Source of the DNA: Phorcus lineatus
Lineage: Eukaryota; Mollusca; Gastropoda; Trochida; Trochidae
Direction of reading: 5' to 3'
DNA length: 64,000 bases
Assembly: GCA_921293015.1 (NCBI GenBank)
Contig: OV121096.1
Span: 25,679,729-25,743,728 of the forward strand
Each line of letters begins with the position of its first letter. Position 1 is the stretch's first letter. Shown piece by piece: positions 1 through 12,379 of the stretch. A program made the translations under genes and the position numbers. The notes below the pieces were generated by a model. The model was not told where the DNA came from. It worked only from the letters and a program-made list of their open reading frames with translations, and made no database searches.

Positions 1-131
1 GGCAGGTACCTTAGTATCTATGGTAGTAAAGTGTCACAACAAAGTATAAACACAATGGTAGTGACTAAGTTTGATCAACATAATGAAGACCTGGTTCGAT
101 AAAACGTTCCTGTTTGACCACAATTATTGAT

Positions 132-153
132 CACGTGACTTTTGGTATAAAAG
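132..153 (+). promoter_or_regulatory. Core promoter: E-box CACGTG and TATA box
   Basis: CACGTG lies at 132-137 and TATAAAAG at 146-153, about 55-60 bases before the ATG at 206. A transcription start about 30 bases after the TATA box, near 176-180, would leave a 5' UTR of only about 25-30 nt. The arrangement fits a tightly regulated RNA polymerase II promoter for the small cysteine-rich protein gene that follows. The TATA match is read directly; the start site is inferred. Confidence 0.6.
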
Positions 154-205
154 GCCGGGTATGCGGGCGTGCCATTTATCTACACGGAAATATCAAAGGA
201 CCATC

Positions 206-3200
206 ATGGCATCTTCTCTAGCATTGGTTGCATTGTTTGCCGGTAGGTGTCGTTGGTGATATTTTATATTTCGTTTGTGCACTTAAACATAACTTGATTT
301 GAAACAAAGATTGTGATGATTACATCAGTATTCATTATGGATTCATTACAAATGTCTGTTTGATTGCTAGAGATGTTTTGATTAAAACTAGGTTTCTTTT
401 AAGATTGTATTTCGTTGTATTGATATGTGTTATCTTTATAACGGTGGTATGTTTTTACTCTTAATTTGCTTAAAGTGAACAAAAATTATTAACATGAAGT
501 TCATTTATCTCTATTTTTTTCTCGGAAAAGACAAATGCAAAATAATTATGTCTAAAACGTGCTTTTCTATTGATTGTTACAGTTTTCAAATTCGTTATAT
601 ATATGCCATTTTAGAAATGATTTATATGCTTATTCTTTATTTGAAATTTCTTAAGATCTTTTAAACTTTACATTTTATACGTCTAAAGGTCTCGTGTATT
701 TGTTATTCTATTAAGAATATGAGGGGCCATAAGGACAAATGAATAATACTTTCAAAAATTATGTCATGCAACTCTGAAAAATAATTCTGAAAAAATAACA
801 TCTATACCAAGGTTAATAATTCAATTTTTTTTAAATTTCTTCTTAATGCATGCGTTTTAACGGTTACAAATGAGAAACCATTTCGTTGCATTATGTTACA
901 AAGACGGAAACTTTACCTGTAATGATAATAATAAAAACATATATTTAAATTTCAACAAGCAACGGCGAATAGAAAATGTTTTTGTTATCATCATCGTCAC
1001 TTTTTGTTCATAAAATAAATATATCATCATTTCGATTACGCTAAATAGAAACAAACCTTTTTAGAATGTTATCTTTATTTTCATGTTTATTTATATTAGT
1101 GTTGATCACAGAGATATTGCTACTCAATAAAGAGAGTATTTTTTATATATTTTACGCGCCCTGTGGCCTACAGTTATCAAACATTTCTTTTAATTCCATT
1201 CAGGCAAAAATACAAACCTTAAAACGTAAAAATGGTTTCTTTTAATAATTGGGTAAAATGTATAATGGAGCAAATGCAAACAGTTCTTTTAATTTTGCAA
1301 GTTTTTTTTATTTTCTGTGATATAATTAAAATTATTTCTAATACCATTTGATACATATCAAAATGATAATGCAGTTCATATTTAAGACCTATCTTAGTGA
1401 GTAAATATGCGCTAGTGTAATTAAGTGTTTGCCGTTGCTCATCACGCGGACAAGCCAATTGTTAATAGGATTATAGCACCGTCCACTGAAGAATACTTAA
1501 TAATTTTCAGCATCTCGAATAAGAGAGCGATAATCGATAAAAAAAATCAAACACTATACAGGACTGACGCGAACACACAGTGGCTAATAATGTAAATATC
1601 AGAATTGATTGTTGGCGAAAAGATATTGATAGTTACTGTTTATGAAACTCTGGTGAAATATTCTTTTTTCATTCAATGCTATGGATTTGGATACTTTATT
1701 TTTGTGTAGCTGTCGTTTCAATCGTTATAGAAATTCTTTTTCCTTAAATCTATTTGACATGATATGATACAACATATGATTGCATGTTAATAGTTTTGTA
1801 AACTAGAAAAATTTCTCATAGTATTAAAAATTTCGTTACCTCATGTATGATTCATTTGTAAAAAAATATCATCATTTGGGTTGATAATTAATAAGGTAGC
1901 GCTTTAGTACAAGTTTTATTCGCTTCCTTTCTGATCGAATGTCAGTCAATATCAATTGGATTCGCACAACCAATGCTGAAACTAGGTGAAAATTATCTTT
2001 GTTCTATAAACCGCACGATATCTTTATTTCGATCACCATGTGTCCATAAATGGACCCTCTCCCAGAATGTCAAAATTCTTCGATACAAGAGTAGTTGTTT
2101 TTTGTGATATTTATTCATTATCACTTGAATAGCAATTTGTCTAACTTAACATATAACATAGTCTAATATACAGTTTGTTGTGCATCATATAGTTTATCAA
2201 TATTTTAAAAGCCATAAGTGAGAAATATGACAAAATGTGAGGGTGCCAGCCTGTTTGGAAGAAAAAGGACGAACTCTGGATCTATTGTTTAAAAACATTT
2301 GATATTCATCTACTTAAACTTCTTTTAAACTCATCGACGGTGGAGGCAAAAAGTAAATAATTTGTTTTTAGGTATCAGTGTTGTGTATGAAATCATATTT
2401 ATTATAAATTTTTTTCGGTAAAAATATTTCGTCATTTTATATTTTTTCAAATCATTATTGTTGACAGCATGTAAAAGTTATTGAAAATTTTTACCGTATC
2501 ATTTTCGTTTTATCTAAAAAATATATTTACTAAATGGCAACACACTGTTGAATAAAGAAACCATTGGTGACGATATTGTAACAGACAAAGCGGCCCCAGC
2601 GTGCCCACGTTGCTAAGCAACGTCATCTCCACGCGCATCCTTGGTCACGTGATTCATTGATCGCACTAGTTAACCTGGCCATTCATTCTAGGTGTTGAAC
2701 TCATCCTTTGTGAACCAATCGTCATAGAGTAGGGCAATATTTCATTTATAAACTGGTGACAAAGCGCGCCAAGCTGAACTGTAAAATATTCTCCACAGAA
2801 TGTTTATTTGATACATATCTGGGCATTTATTGGAACATATATCTACACTCCACACGTCAAAATCTTTGAAGGGGCAGAAACAAAATTCAATTGAAATATT
2901 TTTATTTGTGGTTTTATTTTATCTTTTCTCGTAACGTTGAAGTAACATACACTCTTTCTACAAAAAACAAATCTCAAAAGAAATGATTTTTAAAAAATTA
3001 TTTAGAAATTCGTAAACAACACGATTCATTGAAATATAGCTGTCGTGGAAAAAGCCTTTAAACAGTATTAGTATCGCATGTAAAAACTGTATATTGAAAA
3101 ATAAAATTTTGTCAAATAAACAGAAAACCAAAAGTGTTAATTTATCAAGAAAATCGAAAAATAATGCATGTGTCGGATCTAGAAACATTCTAGGGTAAAA

Positions 3201-6200
3201 ACAACAACCCACCTCTACATCTGCACTGTTTCAATAATTGAACTGTTTAACTAAACATGATAAAAATGTAAAAATTGTTCATGCCTCGATAAAGCGCCAT
3301 TGGACATTGTCACGCTGTTCCCATGCTGTCCAATTAATTAGTACTACGAGACAGATATGGACGGAAAAATCACTGAAGTGTGAGGGAAAATAAAGTAACA
3401 CATTAATAATGTATATCCTGGTGTAATTACCTCGTGACCATAACATATTGGAATAACAACGGGTAAGACGAATAGACTTGTTCAACTTTTGAAATTGAAA
3501 AAAGATAGATTAATAGAATAGCTTGCACACAAATGATAGAACTACCTCAAATGATTCTTAAAGGATTTCAGACACTTCCTGAAACATCGCTTGTAGTTGT
3601 TGATCTGTATACATATTCAGTTTTGAAATGACATCTTTGTGTGACTAAACACCAATACTAAGCATTTTTCTAAGGCAACATCAGGGGCGTAACTAGGAAT
3701 TTTTCAGTTGTAAGCACAACTTAAGGATCAAAGCAAAAGTAAAGGTACAATCAAAATTATCTATGGTAAGAATAACGCAATGAACAAGTCAAATTTTTTA
3801 GATCTAAATTATACTAAAGTTTCCAAAAAATGTTTTGTAAGATTATTACTTGGATGCAAAGTGATTTCATCAACTTGACAATACGGCGCAGATGTTTGGT
3901 CTGAGACACGGGAAAGACGCTAATGCCACATTTTTGACACTTCTATAAACAATAAACAAGTCATCATGTGGTTCGACATGATCGATTTTCCGCGAAGAAC
4001 TGTGCGTTTTGACGACTGTCACCAGTAATAATTTAAAGAATCTTTTATTCAAGAAACGTAAATGTCAAAAACTGTGTACATCCAGACTAAATGATGTTCA
4101 TACTAAATGCTTTAATTGAATTTCAAAGTGTAAGCACTTGCCTTTTGTGCTACAAGGTTACGCCTCTGAACATCCTCTACATAATCATACCGTAAAACCG
4201 ATACCCACTTTCAGATCCCTATAATCCGACAGCTTCCTAAATAGACATCCTTGTAAGGATAATCTCTTTATCCCTCTAAACGAAGCCCCCTCCATACCGA
4301 CAACCCCTTCAATGATACTCCGTCTAAACTGATATTCACCCCATAAACCGACATTTTTTATCTCTCAAATTATGTGAGAAATAAACGACATCGGGAAAGC
4401 AAGTATCCTGTTTTCATTGCCGCATTTCATTTTGGATCAAAATTAATTTCACATCAATTACCTATATTTCTTACAAAGTGATGAAAAAGTTAAAAACCGT
4501 TATATCAGTAATAGTCAAGATCTTTGAGATTGTATACCATAATGAGAAACACGGCACGGGGTATTTTTCAGCGAGTTCAAAATAAAAAAATATGGAATAG
4601 TATATAAAGTTTAAGTAAGACCCCCAAAAACATTTCATTTGTTTCTTAAAAGTATACACAGTTTATAATTTTTTATAAAAAATATTGGAAGAAATTACCT
4701 CAAAGAACATGACAAAACACTTCGAAAATATCACCAATTGCTCTTTGTTGCTTTAAGAAAATCTATTTTGTGAACTCGCCCGAAAGAGCTAATCACTTGT
4801 AAATTGTGGTTTTATTATCAAGTAACTAAAAATGTAAGAAAAATAATAGATGTACGGTTATTTCATGAATCTTAAGATTTTATTTTACTGAACCAAAAAA
4901 TTGACGTGAGAAAAGCAACGATCATCAAATACATGATTTGAAATGTAGCAAATCTAAAAATGAAGACATTGAATTGTGTGTTTATATAGCGTTCAATAAC
5001 AGCTAAGTTGTATCATAGTATCGAAGTATCTAAGTCATATCCGTTTAAACAGCTAAGTTGTTGATGCTAATAACAGTATAAGGAAGATTAAGAGTGACTG
5101 CCAATGGCAAGGTTGTATCAAGGGTTCTTACATATTTCTGAATTTCAAAACATCTTTCGACGATCATATGTTACGTCGCTCAAGCTTGAAGCTTTCGTAA
5201 AATCACGAAATCCTCATTTTCGACTTCCAAAAATGGGTGTTCTTTTAAAAAATAAACGTAAACCTGTAAATGAAAAATTAATCAAAGGTATAAAGTATTA
5301 TCAACAGAGCAGACAACAGATCGCAGTAGTTTATAACAGCTTTCAAATACATTGGTAACATGACAATAAGACGTCCGAGAGACCCAGAGAAGCGACTTTA
5401 AAATCTCAAAATCCTCCCTCAATACATCAAAGAGTAACATTGAAATGACTCAGTGGTCCCAGGAGTGGAGTTATTGTATATAATTGTATAATTATCATTG
5501 AGTCCCCGATAATAAAGAAACTCGTCTTTGAATTAAAAGCGCTGTTGAATAGATAAAACGTTTTCCTTCAGGCCATAAAGTAAAGCATTGCAAGATCAAA
5601 AAACAAAAACAATGTTGATGCATGATATGACACTGTCTTATTTCAAGTAATTTAAGCGTTTGATGTTTATTTACAAATGTTACTTTCATCATCAAATCAA
5701 GATTAAGAAATTCTGCACAGGATAACAATTAATTAAATTCACAAGCTAGTTTTAAAAATGTCATATCATATTCAGAACTGTTATTCCAGCGATTACCTTT
5801 TTTCAGTCGGACTATCATGCGCTTCGGCGGATACGTGCGACGGATGCAAGTCAACCTACGACACCGCAGTAGGCTCTGCCGCTGACAATGCAGCCAAATG
5901 CGCGTAAGTTTAGAAACCCTCTCTCTTACAGATGCGTGTATACATACATGTACATGTGTCTGTTGCAATTCGATGTTATTGCTGCTTTCTCAGAGGAAAT
6001 AAAGCTGGAAAATTTAAATCTTGCATACATACATACATATATACATACATGCATACATACATACATACATACATACATACATACATACATACATGCATGC
6101 ATGCATGCATGCATACATACATACATGCATACATGCATAACATACATACATACATGCATACATACAAAAATACATGCATGCATGCATAACATACATACAT

Positions 6201-6380
6201 ATATACCTATATACATATATACATACATACATAAATACAAACATACATATATTCATATATACATATATACATACATACATACATACATAAATACAAACAT
6301 ACATGCATGCATACATGTGCATACATACATACATACATACATACATACATACACACACATACATACATACATAAATGCAT

Positions 6381-6411
<31 letters not shown>

Positions 6412-9400
6412 TGCATGCATGCATGCATGCAAACATACATACATACATGCATGCATGCATGCATGCATAACGTAGAACATATACATACATACATACAAAC
6501 ATACATACATACATACTGTTCATACATAAAACATATATGAAAACATACATACGTACATACATACTGTTCATACATAAAACATGCATGAAAACATGCATAC
6601 ATACATTCTTAAACATTGGTATAGCGCTGATGTCCACCTACACTGCTTAAAAGTCATTGAATGTCATTCCTCATATACAATATTTACATTACTCCATCAA
6701 CTCCTTAGTCAACATAGTCACAGTATTTTGCCAAGGTTTATGTGAGTTTTGTGACACATGCAAAATGAAACATGTTGGTGGATAGAATTAACTCTATTGG
6801 CATACGATCAAAATGTATTTATTCTTACAGAAACTTTAATATCTTGAAGCAATCAATATTTTCTTACATATTTACCTATACAAAAGGCATATTTTACTAC
6901 ATAATACCTTTTTTGAAAGATTAATATAATGAGCATATATTTGTACAAAATTTCGTCTTCAAAACATTTATATTCCACAGAAATTAATCATAAATTATAT
7001 CAAAATTTCAGATTAGCGTTAACTTACTCAACGTGTCTGTTGGATGCTACTGGAGCCGGATGTGACACACAGACTGCTAAGGTTGCGGCTCTACAGGTGG
7101 ACATGAATGGTTACAACAGCCCTGCTGGCACCTGTGGTAGATACAATTACTTATTAATTACTTATTTTGTATCACGCTATCATGTATCATTTTCATCAGA
7201 TTAAGTGCGATAAAACGGTATTCTATATAATATTTATATTTATATTTATATAATATAATCTATCCCTTTACCTTTCGTCATCATTTATTTGTTATCATTT
7301 TAAGCCACCGATTTCACTGAATTAAAGTGGCATTATCACTTAGTTATGACCTATCACTTCTGATAGGATTATCAAGTTCAGCCGCAGTAGGCTGAAGTGC
7401 TGGTATAGAAAAGTTGTGGAAATGGAGCAAGACTTTAATCAGCCAGAGCAATAATCATGCATTTGGGGTAAATTGTCGGATTACTATCAGACAACGTCAC
7501 GCTTGACATTTCTCATATCACAGGGCATCTTCTAAAGTTGCGACATGAATTGATACGAAAGTAACACATTTCATGACCTGAACATTTCAATTGGTAAAGC
7601 TTTGTGATGAACAGAAGAATTGAACCGTGATCACTTTTGATTCACTAAGGAAAAAAACGTCACGTTTACAAAGGTTTACTGTCAGTGGCTCTGTGTTTTC
7701 AGAAATGTTCTGAAACTTCTATAGTTTTCCGTGGCTTTATTAAAGTCGAAGCATTTTGATGCAATGTTCTGTACGTGAGTTAATTGTCGAGGCATAAAAG
7801 TAGTATGATAACAATTCAATACTAACAGAATCATAATTTCAATTACAGTTACACTGAGACCCGTCTGTCTATGTGAGCTGGCCTACAATGGTGCAGTGAA
7901 AATGACCACGGCAACAACTTCTTCTAAATGCATGTAAGTGGAAGCGAAAGGTTGAGAAGATTACTGTATGGTCTTTTGGTGTTCTGGAAAGACGATAAAC
8001 TATCAATCTCATTGAAATCAGACAATTCCCATCACTCTTGTAAAGGCTAACTAATGTCAGCGGTAAACTGGCATCAGAACGTGCGAGGAGAGAACTTTTA
8101 TTCCTCGGACAATGGTCGATTTTGGTCAAACGGTTTCTTGGTACTGCTTCAAAGGGGGTATGTCATTTAACCATGTCTCTGACCTTACACCTTCCATAAA
8201 ATCAATCATTCAGAAGCTGCCCAAATGTCACACTGCGCTGATGACTTTTAAGTTTCGTGGCTGGCTGGATTGGCTAGAGTTCAAAGGTCACGACCCTTAG
8301 GAAGCAGGACTCTGATAAAAAAAACGCAGCAATGGACGAGAGATAGTTTTGAACTGATTTCAACGAGATTGATTTTTATAAAACTCCCTGCTTTTCTTTG
8401 ACTATTTCAGTGAATCCTTTCAGAATAATTATGGACCATCTGGAACATTTTTTATTGGCAGAATGGATTAAGTCATAGAAGTTTCATGTCAAAACTACCA
8501 AAGTCAGGGCTATTATTTTCCCAGATAACTGAAATCACTGAAATTATGAAGCAGGAGAACCTATGACAGATAAAATTTGTAACAGAAAAGGACAAAAGTT
8601 GGACATTTTACAAAATTATCCAATTTTAATTGCAGTATTGACAAAGCGTCTTTCCTGATGAAAGACCCAAAGGATGATATGTGTAAAATGTCGGTACCTA
8701 AGTAGTGAAGAGAATCTTTTTAAAAAAAAATTCAAATAGAATTTTATGGATAGAACTTGGTAAAAGTGCTTTCAAAACATACCGACAAGCAAAGACAATT
8801 ATATCACTCAGTTGATATGATACATGTATGTTGCTGATTTGTTCATTGAATTATCAGAATTTCACTTAATATCACAAATAAATCAAGACCCAGAGCATGG
8901 TCAAAATATCGTCCTAACGGATAAACAATGCCAGCAATATTTGGAGTCAAAATCTTCTATGACTTATATGGAAATGTTTGTATTTCCGTAAAGGGGCCAC
9001 CGGCTCACATACATATACATGCATAGTGCATATATCATACTATGTCAATAATCACTAAAGCGCCTTGAAATAACACTTTTTGGTAGTTGAAAACCCGACC
9101 ATGCATGAATTTATCATCACAATGAATATTTTGCATTGGATCCGGACTTTAAGATTTTATGTCATCTCTTTGAAAAATTTTTACAAGGTAGTTGTATAGA
9201 GTAACAATTGCAATTAAGATAAATGAATGAATTAATGCAATGTTGCATTGAATCCGAAATCTCAGGATTTGTGTTATCTCTTTGAAACAAAGTTGTTCAA
9301 AGGTAGTTGTATAGAATAGTATATCTATCATATCTATCAACATGGAAATGAATTTGAATAATGAATAATACATTTTAAATAAAATGAGATGTGTTTGGAT

Positions 9401-11222
9401 ATTAATTCATTATGAATAAAACCGTTAGGGGCAAACAACAGTATTTTGAAGTGACTTTGATTAAAGTTAAATATGGTCCTCGATGTCTCCTGGTTTGACA
9501 TACGGGCTCGTTCTTTGTCGGACGGACTTTGACGAGTCCCTTGTGCCAAACTAATGGAGACATTGAGGACCATATCCTAAACTTATTTTGATTTCACATG
9601 CTTCAATAATGTTGTTTTACTTACTAGTGTTCTATGTTTTGACCACAAAACATTGGCAACTCTTGTATATGCTATTGGAGGATGGACATTACTTGAAAAA
9701 TATTAAAGGTTATCTGCTCTATACCGTTGGCGACAATACAGAGGAAAGATTGAATCGAACTAAGGTTAACCAACTATGGTAAAACTGGTTATATGTATCC
9801 CCACAGAGCGGCTGCTGCGTACACGGCCTGTACCTTCGCCCAGACAGACGCGTCCCAGTCCTGTGCCACCACCACCACCAACAGCAACCTCAAGTACCGT
9901 GCTCGAGTTGGCTTCTCTGACTACTGCCAATGTTCAGGTAAGAGCAGGAGAGGGTGATGATTTAATGATCGAGTTCCCATGTAATACCGTTTACCCATTT
10001 CTTCTTTGAGGAGTATCTTAGAAGCTGGATTGATGAAGATGAATACGTTCTAATGGATAGTCATCGTCTTTATTGCACGAAATACGACGTTTCGGTGAAA
10101 ACACTAACACCGTTATCAAGGAAGTGATACAAATGATTTCATGAGGATAAATATATACAAACATGAGATTGTGTTTTAAAATTAACTGATGTACATATTG
10201 TTTTCATAAGGAATTTATAGTTTGAAGATCAAGGCTACTTTATCATCATTTCATCGACAGCAATCAGCAGTAATCCGTTGTACCTTATGGCGATCAATCA
10301 TAAGTATCACTTGATTGATAACGGTGTTAGTATCTACACCTAAACGTCGCATTTCGTGCAATAAAGAAGTTTACTATCCATTGTTGAACTTGGTTTTCTT
10401 CGTTTTTGTGTTTATAACATATCTAAACGTGGAAAACTATTTGGATTTCGTTTGTTTCTCAAGTGTACAACTTCAGCCGTACAGGCAAAGGGTCATCGTA
10501 AGGTCATGTGTAGAATAATCACTCTTAAACTTATCATGAGTTCATCAGAGTAAGATTTCGAATGTTTATTAGACGAATGAGATCGACAGGTTCATTTTTA
10601 CAAAATACAAACTAACTTAATCTCGGTATATATTTGTTCATATCCACTAAATCAGAAAAAATGCTGCACAAATACTTAACTTTGTATACAAGAAAATACA
10701 CGATTAATGTTTAACACTGTCGATCTCTTAAAGGAATTCTATTTGAGTTTTGTAATTTTGACCCCTGGTCATTTTTAACGAAATACCAAAACTGTCATAT
10801 CTTTGAGTCATGAAAACAGATATTGTAAATAAAATCATCAGCAATGCTACAATGCCTCAGAGAAATCACAAAAAAACAAGATATTTCGCCTTTGATATAC
10901 AGGTAGGTGAACAAACTTTTGGGATATAAGTTCACAGTAAGGGTAACAGTGAGGTAACAGACAAAAAGCACGAACCTCAGGGTCGTTGCATCGAGCAACT
11001 TAACACCATGGTAAACCTTACTTCCGTTCTTTGACATTGCGCTAAGGCTACCTTAGTGATATAAAAAAAATTTTGTTTTGTGAAGCGTGACCCTCGTCGA
11101 TGTAATTGGATTGTTTTAAGGTGTGAACAAATTTGAATTTATTTTCTTGTTTAGGACATGCAATCCGGTTCTCGGTGGCCACACTGCTGTTCGTGGTGGT
11201 TGGATGGTTCCTCAAGAACTGA
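206..11222 (+). CDS. Small secreted two-module cysteine-rich protein, probably GPI- or tail-anchored (180 aa, six exons)
   Basis: Coding exons are 206-242, 5807-5903, 7012-7136, 7849-7933, 9807-9937 and 11155-11222. All have AG/GT borders, and they join to an open frame of 180 codons plus TGA. The ATG sits in a favourable context (ATCATGG) directly downstream of a TATA box. Residues 1-20 form a signal peptide ending ASA before Asp21. Residues 21-86 and about 91-157 are two cysteine-rich modules of six to seven Cys each. Residues about 160-180 are hydrophobic and end in WFLKN, which would suit a GPI-attachment signal or a C-terminal membrane anchor. Intron phases run 1-2-1-2-1, so the modules correspond to exon pairs 2+3 and 4+5. 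I do not recognise the family, and Ly6 or saposin spacing does not fit. Exon borders are well supported by phase agreement; function is unknown. Confidence 0.8.
243..5806 (+). other. Intron 1 of the cysteine-rich protein gene
   Basis: A 5.6-kb AT-rich phase-1 intron opens with GTAGGT and closes with TTTTTTCAG. I see no convincing exon inside it. It holds a hAT-like nonautonomous element at 3682-4168. The open frame at 5104-5358 lacks splice or coding signals. Confidence 0.6.
3682..4168. mobile_element. Nonautonomous DNA transposon (hAT-like), 487 bp
   Basis: The left end begins CAGGGGCGTAACTAGG and the right end is its imperfect complement (GGTTACGCCTCTG). The sub-terminal words TGTAAGCAC occur at both ends. 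Identical AACAT flanks sit at 3677-3681 and 4169-4173. CAG-starting termini are typical of hAT elements, but those usually make 8-bp duplications, so the superfamily assignment is tentative. No transposase is encoded. Confidence 0.55.
5807..7136 (+). CDS. Module A of the cysteine-rich protein (exons 2 and 3)
   Basis: Exons 5807-5903 and 7012-7136 encode residues 13-86. Cysteines fall at 23, 26, 44, 53, 62 and 86. The internal intron is phase 2 and falls just after the KC pair (Cys44); the flanking introns are phase 1. The end of the signal peptide (VGLSCASA) is also encoded here. The internal intron carries the large ACAT microsatellite. Confidence 0.75.
6023..6607. repeat. ACAT/GCAT/GCAC tetranucleotide microsatellite
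   Basis: About 585 bp of interrupted ACAT units, with inner blocks of GCAT (self-complementary GCATGC) and a GCAC run near 6379-6409. It lies in intron 2 of the cysteine-rich protein gene. The long open frames across it on both strands are repeat artefacts. Confidence 0.95.
7849..9937 (+). CDS. Module B of the cysteine-rich protein (exons 4 and 5)
   Basis: Exons 7849-7933 and 9807-9937 encode residues 87-158. Cysteines fall at 93, 95, 114, 122, 133, 155 and 157. As in module A, a phase-2 intron follows a KC pair (Cys114), and the next residues are Ala-rich followed by a Tyr-x-x-Cys. Matching Cys order and identical intron position and phase show that modules A and B arose by duplication of an exon pair, although sequence identity outside the cysteines is low. 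Confidence 0.75.
9131..9326. repeat. Diverged tandem duplication, about 112-bp period
   Basis: Two copies of an 84-bp block, at 9131-9215 and 9243-9326, share TTGCATTG, ATCCG, TATCTCTTTGAAA and AAGGTAGTTGTATAGA in the same order. They lie in intron 4 of the cysteine-rich protein gene and are noncoding. Confidence 0.6.
9463..9586. mobile_element. Foldback element, about 124 bp
   Basis: ATATGGTCCTC at the left is matched by GAGGACCATAT at the right, and inner segments (TGGTTTG...CGGGCTCGT against ACGAGTCC...CAAACTA) also pair. The arms are therefore about 48 bp around a short loop. This is a compact MITE or foldback in intron 4. The flanking words TTTGATT on both sides may be the target duplication. 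Confidence 0.55.
10046..10385. mobile_element. Inverted-repeat element with hammerhead-like arms
   Basis: An arm at 10046-10130 reappears in inverted orientation at about 10300-10385. Both contain ATAACGGTGTTAGT, then AACGTCG, TTTCGTGCAATAAAG and ACTATCCATT, read on the minus strand for the left copy. The middle is unique AT-rich sequence. Each arm resembles the hammerhead order (TGATaA core, GGTG/CACC stem, GAAAC, GTC). It sits in intron 5 and has no coding capacity. Confidence 0.6.
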
Positions 11223-11492
11223 TTGTTCCAGGACTACCTCAAGCAAATGGAATAATGGATATAGCCTGGCCCCGACAGACGAGCTAATGACGTTCTCTTC
11301 ATTTTTTTCACGTCTACCTACCTATCCGATTCCCTTTCAACTAAGATTGATCAAATTTTATACAAACATAACAGAAAAGTTGTTTAGATAAATCCCATAA
11401 AGATAGACATTCACCTATCCTCCTCTCTCTGTGCACTTGAAATCCGAAGCAATGCGAATGACGTGGGAATTGTAGCAACACTTTCCTAACTG

Positions 11493-11498
11493 AATAAA
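11493..11498 (+). terminator. Candidate polyadenylation signal AATAAA
   Basis: AATAAA lies 271 bases after the stop codon at 11220-11222. A second AATAAA is at 11756-11761. Either could end the transcript of the cysteine-rich protein gene. Confidence 0.45.
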
Positions 11499-12215
11499 GA
11501 GTTTTGCTTCGGAATGTGTCTTTGTATTGTATTTGAAGCTCAGACACAAACCTACGGTTGCTGAACGAAAGTTTGATACATCATTTGCAATCTTAGTGCA
11601 AATACCATGTAACTAGGTATTCATTAAGTGCGACTCATTCAATTAACTTTTTACCAAAACTTATCATTATTTTAGGGGATGAAGAAACTTGAATATCACA
11701 TTCCCGCTGGACCACATTTCGCATGAATTTGTGAAGCACTTCGATCAAAACTGAAAATAAACTATATTTTTAAAAATTTCTCATAACATTTTTATTTCAA
11801 AATATGTTTTGTAAGTAACGTAACATATATCATAAAGTTAATCATATGCAAATATTGTGTGGAAATTGTGCCCAAAAACTTATCAATTATTATTATTATT
11901 ATTATTTGCAGAAAATGGGAAAACTGGAAAATTATATTTTTACCCCATTTCTCTTTTGATGAATGCCAGAATTGTCTCCGAAACATCACATATATGTACC
12001 CTGTATATGTAGTGTAGATATGAATCCTTACTTTCCCAAAATAATGGTCTGTAAATTGTACGGTTAACAATTCGTGACAATTAAAAAGTTTCCAAAAATG
12101 ATGATTTAGGAAATTTAAAACAGAGTAACAAACATTAGTTCATCTACTGTAATAAGTGCCTTAACTATGTTTGCAAAACATTGTTTCTGTTGATCATTTA
12201 TATCGCACTCATAAA

Positions 12216-12379
12216 TGAAAGTCGAATGGCAAATTAATTTGCTTTTCGCCATTTAGATATAACCAAAATATGAAAGACGAACAGCAAAATAATTTGCTAT
12301 TCGTCATTCAGATATCATCAAATATGAAAGACGAAAAGCAAAAAAATTTGCTATTCGTCATTCGAATGACGAATGACGA
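12216..12379. repeat. Three 55-bp tandem repeats, each containing a palindrome
   Basis: Units begin TGAAAG at 12216, 12271 and 12325. Each holds a self-complementary core (GCAAATTAATTTGC in the first, GCAAAATAATTTGC and GCAAAAAAATTTGC in the others) flanked by CGAA and TTCG. Each unit can therefore form a hairpin of about 12 bp per arm. The third runs into extra copies of GACGAAT/GAATGAC. Confidence 0.75.

Noticed and set aside
5888-6637. Long His/Ile/Tyr-Thr or Met-Tyr-Val-Cys open frames
   Set aside because: They are translations of the ACAT microsatellite on both strands and have no splice or start support.
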